From NCBI GenBank assembly GCA_964429575.1, contig CAYSCX010000053.1:1-13566 (forward strand): a stretch of DNA of 13,566 nucleotides, read 5' to 3'. How positions within the stretch are numbered: the first letter of the stretch is position 1; the number at the start of each line of letters is the position of its first letter. This document shows positions 6,411 to 12,304 of the stretch, in pieces. The notes beneath the pieces were generated by a model. That model was not told where the DNA came from. It ran no database searches and was given only the letters and a program-made list of their open reading frames with translations. The translations under genes were made by a program, and so were the position numbers. Source of the stretch: CAYSCX01 sp964429575 (lineage in GTDB: Bacteria; Desulfobacterota; Binatia; Binatales; Binataceae).

Positions 6411-7007
6411 TTATCGCGCTCGTTTGAGCGCCACGCCGGTGCGCGACGCGTTCTCAACCGCGTCGTCAAGTCGCAGACCGAAACCGTCGGCAAGACGCGT
6501 CAGATAGTTGAAAATCCCAACGATGTGGGCGACTTCGAGCAGCGCCTTATCAGTGAATCCGAGGTTGCGGAGCGGTTTCCAATCGTCCTCGACCATACGG
6601 GTCGGAGTCGCGCTCAGTTTTTCGGCGACTGCGCAAAGTGCGCGTTCGCGCTCAGAGAGACCTTCGAGTTGTCGCCAACGCTTCTGCTTGATGGCTTCGA
6701 TCAACCTCGCGTCGCCACCTTCGACACGCAGAAACTCTGCGTGGGACTGCGTTCAATAGTGGCAATCCTGTGCTGCGGCTGCGACGCCGGCGATCATCTC
6801 GCGTTCCACGCGTGACAATGCGCCGGGGATAAACATGATCTGACCGAACAGCGCGCCGAAATAAGGAGCTAGCCGAGGGTGTGCTCCAATGAGCCGGCCC
6901 ATCGCGGGCCGATATCCGAAGTCGTAGGGGTGGCCATCGGGGATGGCGTCACCGGCGGCCTGTTCGGCGCTCGGCATCTTTACCCACGCATCCTGCTTGC
7001 GATCCAT
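6411..7007 (-). CDS. AhpD-like peroxidase-related selenoprotein (UGA = selenocysteine at codon 85)
   Basis: Two open frames share one reading frame, separated by a single TGA at 6755-6753. Read through, they give 198 residues of the AhpD/carboxymuconolactone-decarboxylase peroxidase-related family. The AhpD signature E-x11-C-x2-C-x3-H is matched exactly with the TGA at the second cysteine: Glu70, Cys82, codon 85 = TGA, His89. The downstream sequence resumes with SHAEFLR, which belongs to this motif region. In mycobacterial AhpD the second cysteine attacks the peroxide, so selenocysteine there would be the peroxidatic residue. A SECIS-like hairpin follows (6743-6725). ATG (7007) has AGGGGA about 7 nt upstream, behind a strong hairpin. 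AhpD-like selenoproteins are known in other bacteria. A premature stop or sequencing error (TGC/TGT to TGA) is the main alternative. No selA, selB or tRNA-Sec is in the window. Confidence 0.88.
6725..6743 (-). promoter_or_regulatory. candidate bacterial SECIS element
   Basis: On the transcript, CACGCAGA (6743-6736) pairs perfectly with UCUGCGUG (6732-6725) around the triloop GUU (6735-6733). The stem begins 9 nt after the UGA and the loop 17 nt after it. Known bacterial SECIS elements sit immediately downstream of UGA inside the coding region, with the apical loop roughly 16-37 nt away and a G among the first two loop bases; this hairpin meets all three. It would recruit SelB carrying Sec-tRNA. 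Confidence 0.8.
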
Positions 7008-7020
7008 CGTGATTCCCCTG

Positions 7021-7042
7021 CCCGCTCGCATGGGCGAGCGGG
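7021..7042 (-). promoter_or_regulatory. 9-bp hairpin in the leader of the selenoprotein gene
   Basis: CCCGCTCGC (7042-7034, minus strand) and GCGAGCGGG (7029-7021) form a perfect 9-bp GC-rich stem with the 4-nt loop CCAT. It ends one base before the Shine-Dalgarno AGGGG (7019-7015). It could control ribosome access, serve as a protein operator, or end an upstream transcript. No U-tract follows, so termination is least likely. Confidence 0.6.
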
Positions 7043-7115
7043 AACATTCGCAATGGTAAGCTAATCGTCGGACTCGAACGCGGCAACCGCCGGCGCGATG
7101 CGGTAAGATGCGGTG

Positions 7116-7310
7116 ATGAACGACGCACAGCCGCGAGCACTTCCGCCGACCCCCGAGGCGATCGAAGCCGCGAGCGGGACGATCGGATTTTCGATGGGCT
7201 CCGAGCGGAGGACCGGCGCAGTATTGCGGACGTTCGCTGCGAGCAAGCCGGACGGAGGACTGCTCGCGCCTGACTCTCATCGCGGGCCGAGGTCACAGTC
7301 GTGGGCATGA
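7116..7310 (+). pseudogene. 5' remnant of a class I SAM-dependent methyltransferase gene
   Basis: The first ~48 codons from ATG 7116 (MNDAQPRALPPTPEAIEAAS, then GFSMGSERRTGAVLRTFAASKP) look like the N-terminus of O-methyltransferase-like proteins, in which 'tGaLLr-LaaskP' leads straight into the SAM-binding ELGTGTG loop. Here the sequence diverges right after AASKPDGG and stops after 64 residues, so the SAM-binding fold is absent. No frame downstream restores it. It is divergent from the selenoprotein gene across 108 bp and ends 88 bp before tRNA-Leu. I call it a truncated remnant; a functional small protein is unlikely. The family call comes from the short N-terminal pattern only. Confidence 0.5.
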
Positions 7311-7398
7311 ACTGGGCGAGCGGAATCGTCATCGCAACGTGAATGCGCTAGCGGCGTATCTTGCGAGGCGCGCCCAAAACCATAACCCTTGAGCCAGT

Positions 7399-7479
7399 GC
7401 GAGAGTGGCGGAACGGCAGACGCGCCGGACTTAGGATCCGGTGCCGCAAGGCGTGGGGGTTCAAATCCCCCCTCTCGCA
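7399..7479 (+). tRNA. tRNA-Leu(UAG)
   Basis: The acceptor stem GCGAGAG (7399-7405) pairs with CTCTCGC (7472-7478), with discriminator A (7479). The anticodon stem CCGGA/TCCGG encloses CTTAGGA, giving anticodon TAG. A variable-arm hairpin (GCCGCAAGGC) marks class II, and the T arm is GGGGGTTCAAATCCCCC. The 3' CCA is not encoded. The length of 81 nt is slightly short for tRNA-Leu, but all arms close. Confidence 0.96.
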
Positions 7480-7529
7480 TCGCGAAATGTCATCGCGCGC
7501 GGTCAAGTGAAGTGAAGAGCTGAGGCAAT

Positions 7530-7820
7530 ATGAACGGGCTGGTGGTGAAGACGGTCACGCAGGCGCGCAAGCTCGTCGTGGGTGTCATCGGCGGCACCGT
7601 GCTCCTGACGGGCGTGGTAATGCTGGTGACGCCGGGGCCGGGCTGGGTGGCGATCTTCCTCGGGCTGAGCATCCTCTCGGTCGAGTTCATTTGGGCGGCA
7701 CGGCTGCTCAAGCGGCTCAAGGACAAGGGGCGGGACATTTCCAACCGCGTGCTCGGCAACTCGCGAAATCAGAACGACAAAGCGAAATCACCGCCCAACG
7801 ACGTTCGTCCGTCGGCATAG
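7530..7820 (+). CDS. PGPGW-motif small transmembrane protein
   Basis: This is a 96-residue membrane protein. Residues ~14-33 form a first hydrophobic helix (LVVGVIGGTVLLTGVVMLVT). The hallmark PGPGW follows at 35-39, then a second hydrophobic helix (VAIFLGLSILSVEFIWAARL). The C-terminus is basic and polar (KRLKDKGRD...). This matches the widespread PGPGW-motif putative transmembrane family, whose function is unknown. ATG (7530) has GAGG at 7522-7525, a short spacing. It lies 50 nt downstream of tRNA-Leu and converges with the lasso exporter gene, whose stop is 20 bp away. A 12-nt palindrome (7826-7837) lies in that gap. It is probably unrelated to the lasso genes. Confidence 0.85.
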   Translation: MNGLVVKTVTQARKLVVGVIGGTVLLTGVVMLVTPGPGWVAIFLGLSILSVEFIWAARLLKRLKDKGRDISNRVLGNSRNQNDKAKSPPNDVRPSA

Positions 7821-7840
7821 CGCAGCGGCGCGCGCCGAGA

Positions 7841-9631
7841 TCAGTCAGCCAGGTTTTGCGCTTCCCATAGAGCGCGGAATCGGCCGTCGGGACGTCCGCA
7901 AAGATCGTCCCACGCGCCCGATTCGACGACCGCACCAAGCTCGACCACGTAAATCAGGTCGGCCCAGCGCACGGTGGAAAGCCGGTGCGCGACGAGTAAC
8001 ACGGTGAGTTCGCCGCGCAGGCGCTGAATCGCGCCAAGAATCCGCTTCTCATTGTCGCTATCGAGGCTGTTGGTTGCCTCATCGAGGACGAGTAGCGCGG
8101 GACGGCGCAGAAGCGCGCGGGCCAATGCGAGTCGTTGGCATTCCCCCTGGGAGAGCAGAATTCCACGATCGCCTACCACCGTCTCGAGTCCTGCCGGCAG
8201 CACGCGAACAAACCCAGCGGCGGCTGACATTTCGAGCGCGCGCCAAAGATCATCATCCGATGCATCGGGGCGCGCCCACAGGAGGTTTTGGCGGATGGTG
8301 TCATGAAACAGAAACGTTTCTTGCGCAACGTAGCCGAGCTGCTCGCGCCACGCGCGCGTGCGTCGACGGTGCAGGACGACGCCATCGACTGATACCGATC
8401 CGGAATCGGGAGTGATAAGCGCCATCACCAGATCGACGACAGTGCTCTTGCCCGCGCCCGAGGGACCTACAATCGCGACGATGCCGCCAGCGGGAATGAC
8501 GAGACTGACGTCGCGCACCGCGGGCGCGCCGCCGCCCGGATATGCAAACGCAACGCTGTCGAGCCGAACCTCGCGCTGGAACGCGACGGGTCCGTGCAAC
8601 TCGTCGGAGGGCTCCGCCGCCGCGGTGCATTTGGCCTCGAGTTCGATCACGTTGGCGAATGAGGGCAACGAATTGATGATCGAGCGGTAGTCATGGTGCC
8701 CGGAGAGGAATCGCGGCATCAGACGCGTGAACATCGCAAGCAGTATCAGTAGCGAGGCCGGTGGAACGTCGAGAATACGCACCGCCACGACCAATACCGC
8801 GCCGGTGATGAGCACCGAGCCCAGTTCGAACAACGCCTGCGCGGACGCCTGATCGCGCACGTAGCGAATGTTCGCGCGTGCGGCGTCGGAACTTAGATCG
8901 GAAAAGATGGCGAAGTTGCGGCGTTCGGCGCCGTACGCCTTGGCGGCCTTGAGGCTTTCCACGTGCTCGGTCGCGGCGGAATAGAGCGAGCCGGATGAAT
9001 CAGCGATCTCGGTACCGCGTTCGTGAAATCTCGCGGTCCTGCGCCGCATCGCGAACGTCAGTATCGCGCCGCAGATCAGCACCAGCGCGGTCATCGACGC
9101 TGAAAGCGCGAACGCCAGGCAGACATACAGCGCGCTCAACACTAACGCCCCGGCGAGTTGCAGCGCGGACAGAACTCCGCCGCCGACCCGGGCGATTTCG
9201 GCGGTCAGTGCATGCGTTAAGTCTGACGCGCGCTTGCGGCAAACGAACAGCCAGTCGGCGCGTGAGATGGCGGAGTACAAGTGCGTGCGCAGCTGGTGTT
9301 GGAGGTCTTGTACGATTCCGTACATCGCGACGTGTTGCGCCCGGCCGAGCAGCGTGCGCGCCGCGAGCAGGACGACGTAGATACAGAGCAGCAGAAGCAG
9401 GCTCGGCGGGAGTCCGACGTACGCGAGCGCTGAGCGCAGGAGGGCGGCGTAGCGTCCGGCCGCGCCTTGCCCCGTCATGTTCAGTCCCGCGACCTCCAGA
9501 GTCGGCAGCAACAGCACGACGCCGATACCCTCGGTCAGCGAGAAGGCGACCATCAGCAGCACGCTCCACGCGAGCTTCCACCGCGCGACCTCAACCAACG
9601 TGGCGATGAACTGACGCATCGCGCGGCTCAT
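7841..9631 (-). CDS. ABC exporter of the lasso-peptide cluster (D protein)
   Basis: The protein is 596 residues, a half-transporter with an N-terminal six-helix exporter domain (residues ~10-310) and a C-terminal ATPase. Seen in order: Walker A GPSGAGKST (389-397), Q-loop Gln437 (VAQETFL), signature LSQGE (493-497), Walker B ALLVLDE (512-518) and switch His549 (LVAHR). The signature differs from the usual LSGGQ: the first Gly is Gln and the Gln is Glu. There is no N-terminal C39 peptidase, so leader removal must be done by another enzyme. It should act as a homodimer in the inner membrane, exporting the mature lasso peptide and giving self-immunity. Its ATG overlaps the stop of the nucleotidyltransferase gene (ATGA, 9631-9628), so the two are translationally coupled. 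It is the last gene of the cluster. Confidence 0.92.
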   Translation of the reverse strand: MSRAMRQFIATLVEVARWKLAWSVLLMVAFSLTEGIGVVLLLPTLEVAGLNMTGQGAAGRYAALLRSALAYVGLPPSLLLLLCIYVVLLAARTLLGRAQHVAMYGIVQDLQHQLRTHLYSAISRADWLFVCRKRASDLTHALTAEIARVGGGVLSALQLAGALVLSALYVCLAFALSASMTALVLICGAILTFAMRRRTARFHERGTEIADSSGSLYSAATEHVESLKAAKAYGAERRNFAIFSDLSSDAARANIRYVRDQASAQALFELGSVLITGAVLVVAVRILDVPPASLLILLAMFTRLMPRFLSGHHDYRSIINSLPSFANVIELEAKCTAAAEPSDELHGPVAFQREVRLDSVAFAYPGGGAPAVRDVSLVIPAGGIVAIVGPSGAGKSTVVDLVMALITPDSGSVSVDGVVLHRRRTRAWREQLGYVAQETFLFHDTIRQNLLWARPDASDDDLWRALEMSAAAGFVRVLPAGLETVVGDRGILLSQGECQRLALARALLRRPALLVLDEATNSLDSDNEKRILGAIQRLRGELTVLLVAHRLSTVRWADLIYVVELGAVVESGAWDDLCGRPDGRFRALWEAQNLAD

Positions 9632-10866
9632 CGAAGCGCGTCACCCTCGGCCGGCGATGCGTCCGCGCGCGCAGCGCCAAACAGACGCGAACCCCGCTGC
9701 GCAGCAAGGCGTATCGGGCGCAGCAGATAGTAGAGCGGCGTGAGCGCGTCAGGCAGCGAAATAAACTCGCGATCTTCGGCGGTCGGCGTCAGCCCGCGCA
9801 GCACGCAATAGCGAAGACGGCCGCCGGCCGTCTCGATCGCCCGCAGCGGGACGATCCATCCCTGATAGACGGTCGCGCGTCCACTGCTCGACGCGAACAT
9901 GTGGCGCGTAATGTCGGACGCGAGGCGGGCGAGCGAAGGGTTCGACTGCGCCTCAGAGAGCAGCCGTTCCGGTATGTGTGCGCCGGCAAGGCGATGCGCG
10001 AGGGTCACGCCGAGCAGCAGCATCCGGCGGCAGCCGATGCGCCGGGCCTCGTCATCGACGGAGTCCCAATCGAGATTTGGATAGGCCCGCGATACGGCCG
10101 CGATGTCGGTGGCCGCGCTGAGCGCGGGCCAACCGTGCTTGGCGGCATGAACACACAGGAAGAGCAGAAGGTCTCGAGGCGCGAGCGTCGCGACGCGAGT
10201 GCCGTCGAGGTCGACGGTGATGGCGCGCGCAAAGCATGACTCGGCGTCGGGCGCGTAGGGGAAGAACGGCGAAGACAGGAGCCAGTGCACGTCGATGAGC
10301 CCGAGTCCGCTGGGCTTCGTGAATTCCTCCTCGGAGGTGTGAAACAAGCCGTGGGCGCGCGCGTCGGCCGTGAAGCGGCGCGCCCGGTATCCATCTCGCG
10401 AGAGCACTTCAACCACGCGCGGCAGGTCGCGCTGGCGAATGAGCAGGTCGAGGTCCATGAACTGGCGCATCGCGACGTCGCCATACCCCTGGATCGCCAG
10501 TACCGCACCCTTGAACGCGAGCGCGGAGATGTCGGCGTCGTCGAGCAGGCGGACCAAGCGCACCAGCTCGCGCGCGAGACCCAGGCTCCGGAGGGCACGG
10601 CCGAGGTGCTCGGCGCGCATTCGTTCCATCGCGTCGGCCGGAACGGGCAATCCATCCATCGAGGAGAGACGATGGAACACGTGCGCGTGAACGCCGTGCC
10701 ATCTGGCGATTCGCCCGACCAGCTCCCAGTCCGGCGCGTCAGCAACGAGCGCGCACAATTGGCCCGTGGCGCCGGGCGAGGACTGCGGTGCGACGCACGC
10801 GAGAACCAGCCGCGCCTCAGGCGCGAGTGCCCCGAGCAACTGTGACTGGTTCGCGTCTACCGGCAT
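9628..10866 (-). CDS. nucleotidyltransferase-family protein of the lasso cluster (N protein)
   Basis: This 412-residue protein resembles the 'uncharacterised nucleotidyltransferase' family (PF14907-like) that often sits in lasso and related RiPP clusters. The core element is ALAFKGAVLA (Lys119-Gly120), then MRQFMDLDLLI with the metal-binding Asp138-x-Asp140, then a conserved IDVHW block at 191-195. A mostly helical C-terminal part follows (LLLFLCVHAAKHGW). There is no signal peptide or membrane segment. It is expected to transfer a nucleotide or another group to the peptide or a partner; no reaction is settled for this branch that I know of. ATG (10866) lacks a strong Shine-Dalgarno and follows the kinase stop by 45 nt. 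Its stop overlaps the exporter start by 4 nt. Confidence 0.82.
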   Translation of the reverse strand: MPVDANQSQLLGALAPEARLVLACVAPQSSPGATGQLCALVADAPDWELVGRIARWHGVHAHVFHRLSSMDGLPVPADAMERMRAEHLGRALRSLGLARELVRLVRLLDDADISALAFKGAVLAIQGYGDVAMRQFMDLDLLIRQRDLPRVVEVLSRDGYRARRFTADARAHGLFHTSEEEFTKPSGLGLIDVHWLLSSPFFPYAPDAESCFARAITVDLDGTRVATLAPRDLLLFLCVHAAKHGWPALSAATDIAAVSRAYPNLDWDSVDDEARRIGCRRMLLLGVTLAHRLAGAHIPERLLSEAQSNPSLARLASDITRHMFASSSGRATVYQGWIVPLRAIETAGGRLRYCVLRGLTPTAEDREFISLPDALTPLYYLLRPIRLAAQRGSRLFGAARADASPAEGDALR

Positions 10867-10911
10867 GAGGTGCGGGGATGCACGCAGACCGGCACCCCCG
10901 TAGTGAGTTTA

Positions 10912-11889
10912 TCAGTTGTCCAGATCGCTCAGGACTGCCTCACGGACGGCCGAGAGCCGGGTCAGGTCGTGGGGCACCCGGAGGCGGCGAACTGGAACGC
11001 TAGTCGCGAGGGCGGCGACGAAGTCGAAATCGCGTTTGAGCGCCTGACGGTCGGTCACATCGAAGCTGTAGCTTGCGCGGATCAATGGCAAAAGCGCGTC
11101 GCGGCCAAGCAACGGTTCGATCGAGGGCGGCGCGGTCGGTGAAGCGGCGTCGTCGCGCTCCAGAGCGTAGATTCTGACGAGAGGGGCCGGCTTGCTCGCA
11201 AAGCGAGTGCTGAACGCAACCATCCGCGATTTCTCACTGTAGTGGGTCACCTTCACGTCCGTGCGAGCAGATATGCCCATCGCATCGGAGACATCGCGCC
11301 ACAGTCGAAGCCCCGGATAGGCGGGCACCGCCAATATCTTGCCGCGCGCCTGTATCAGCGGCAGGCAGTCGTCCGCAAATAGATTGTGTCCGTTGGCCAA
11401 GAACGATGCTGCCAATGTGGATTTTCCCGACCCTGCCGGACCTATGAATGCGCAGACACCGCCGCGCACTGACACAGCCGTCGCGTGGATGGGATGTTTA
11501 CCAAGGACGTTGAGGACGAACGGGAACGCCTGGTCGAGAAGCAGGTGTCGAAGCGTGTTGTCTGGGATCTCCCCTCGGGTTCGAACGCAAATCACCTGGC
11601 CGCGCGCGCGCCCGACCCAGAATTCGGCGTGATCCGCAAAAGAGAGAAGATAGCCGCCGCGGGATTTTGAGCAAAGTAGCCAAGCGCTACCGTCGGGACG
11701 TGATGAGTTCAAGATGGGCGTCAAGTCGCGAATGACGCCCATCTCCAAAGGATTCAGCGATAAAATGACGTCCGGAGTCTGCCGATTCGAGACGAGCAAT
11801 CGCTCGAGTTCGGGAATTTCAGAATCGCTGGCAACAACAAGTCCATAAACACCGTAGCGATGCGTGGTCTTACCGAACCGCCATCGCAT
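10912..11889 (-). CDS. HPr-kinase-like lasso-peptide kinase homologue (K protein)
   Basis: This is a 325-residue protein. The N-terminal ~125 residues begin with the pattern found in RiPP-cluster kinases (YGLVVASDSEIPEL). The C-terminal half is an HPr kinase-like P-loop domain: HPIHATAV (His135) before the Walker A GPAGSGKST (150-158), then FADDCLPL with Asp173-Asp174 as the catalytic/metal pair. Relatives such as PadeK (paeninodin) and ThcoK phosphorylate the C-terminal Ser of the lasso precursor. Here the precursor ends in Gly, so the target may be an internal Ser/Thr or the role may differ. The start chosen is ATG 11889, 17 nt after the precursor stop. The frame is open upstream to 12159, but that part is antisense-like sequence through the precursor gene. 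A true HPr kinase is unlikely in this context. Confidence 0.85.
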   Translation of the reverse strand: MRWRFGKTTHRYGVYGLVVASDSEIPELERLLVSNRQTPDVILSLNPLEMGVIRDLTPILNSSRPDGSAWLLCSKSRGGYLLSFADHAEFWVGRARGQVICVRTRGEIPDNTLRHLLLDQAFPFVLNVLGKHPIHATAVSVRGGVCAFIGPAGSGKSTLAASFLANGHNLFADDCLPLIQARGKILAVPAYPGLRLWRDVSDAMGISARTDVKVTHYSEKSRMVAFSTRFASKPAPLVRIYALERDDAASPTAPPSIEPLLGRDALLPLIRASYSFDVTDRQALKRDFDFVAALATSVPVRRLRVPHDLTRLSAVREAVLSDLDN

Positions 11890-11906
11890 TCTAAGCGAGA
11901 GCCGGT

Positions 11907-12083
11907 TTAGCCCTGGCCTGACTTGCTCGGAGTGTCGTGACCCGGATCGAAGATGGTTCCGCCGACGCCTGCGGTCAGCTTCTTTACGCTGCCGTATTCG
12001 ATGAGCCGCGGGCTCGTGTATGCGCGCTTCGTGCGGTCTCTTTTGAGCTCGCGACGCGAATTGTGAACAACCGTCTTGGGCAT
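11907..12083 (-). CDS. lasso peptide precursor (A protein)
   Basis: This is a 58-residue precursor. The leader (residues 1-38) is basic and carries the RRE-recognition pattern Y22-x2-P25-x-L27-x3-G31-x5-T37. Thr37 is at the penultimate leader position, the hallmark needed for cleavage. Cutting after Ala38 gives the core GVGGTIFDPGHDTPSKSGQG (20 residues). Gly1 and Asp8 would close an 8-residue macrolactam, leaving a 12-residue tail with two Ser and no aromatic plug after the ring except His11. My hand-calculated monoisotopic mass of the lasso form is about 1894.88 Da. The start at 12083 is set by GAGGT seven bases upstream. A longer frame to 12173 would overlap the -35 box of the promoter. 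An alternative core starting at Gly42 with Asp50 (9-residue ring) would break the Thr rule. I know no characterised peptide with this sequence. Confidence 0.9.
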   Translation of the reverse strand: MPKTVVHNSRRELKRDRTKRAYTSPRLIEYGSVKKLTAGVGGTIFDPGHDTPSKSGQG

Positions 12084-12149
12084 CGTTCTGACCTCGAATA
12101 TTACTTCGTAGGGTTCGATTTCGCCTTGGACGCCAAACCGAGAGGCGCG

Positions 12150-12178
12150 ATTCCACCACGAAGTGGCTTGCATGTCAA
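12150..12178 (-). promoter_or_regulatory. proximal promoter of the precursor gene
   Basis: On the minus strand there is a perfect -35 TTGACA (12178-12173), a 17-nt spacer and TGGAAT (12155-12150) as -10 (four of six consensus bases). Transcription would start near 12143, giving a leader of about 60 nt before the precursor ATG. The spacer holds the small inverted repeat CCAC-TTC-GTGG. Confidence 0.6.
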
Positions 12179-12218
12179 GTGGCGCTCGTTAGCGCTGTTG
12201 CACGCACTGTCATCGTAA

Positions 12219-12247
12219 TTTATACCTACGCGGCGAAATTCTATCAA
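12219..12247 (-). promoter_or_regulatory. distal promoter of the precursor gene
   Basis: On the minus strand, TTGATA (12247-12242), a 17-nt spacer and TATAAA (12224-12219) make a near-consensus sigma70 pair. It is 41 bp upstream of the proximal promoter, in the locally AT-richer gap between the C and A genes. Confidence 0.6.
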
Positions 12248-12304
12248 CCATGTGTCTTCTGTCGGAAGCGTTCGCTGATGCTCAGCCCGTCGATTGGGCG
12301 TTTG

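Noticed and set aside
6411..7280. Two separate genes, a 175-residue protein ending at 6753 and a 97-residue protein starting at 6704
   Set aside because: They share one frame and together give a single AhpD-like protein. The first 91 codons of the long frame precede the ATG with a good ribosome binding site (7007), and the second would need a TTG without one.
7826..7837. A 12-nt palindrome CGGCGCGCGCCG between convergent genes as a terminator
   Set aside because: It has no loop and no following T-tract on either strand; GC-rich sequence makes such palindromes common.
10912..11889. Housekeeping HPr kinase/phosphorylase
   Set aside because: The gene is embedded between a lasso precursor and lasso-type nucleotidyltransferase and exporter genes, and the N-terminal half matches cluster kinases rather than HprK.
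10912..12159. A 415-residue version of the kinase starting at 12159
   Set aside because: It would run out of frame through the entire precursor gene. The family pattern begins just after ATG 11889.
11907..12173. An 88-residue version of the precursor starting at 12173
   Set aside because: Its start overlaps the -35 box, it has no ribosome binding site, and the extra 30 residues lack leader character; ATG 12083 has GAGGT at ideal spacing.
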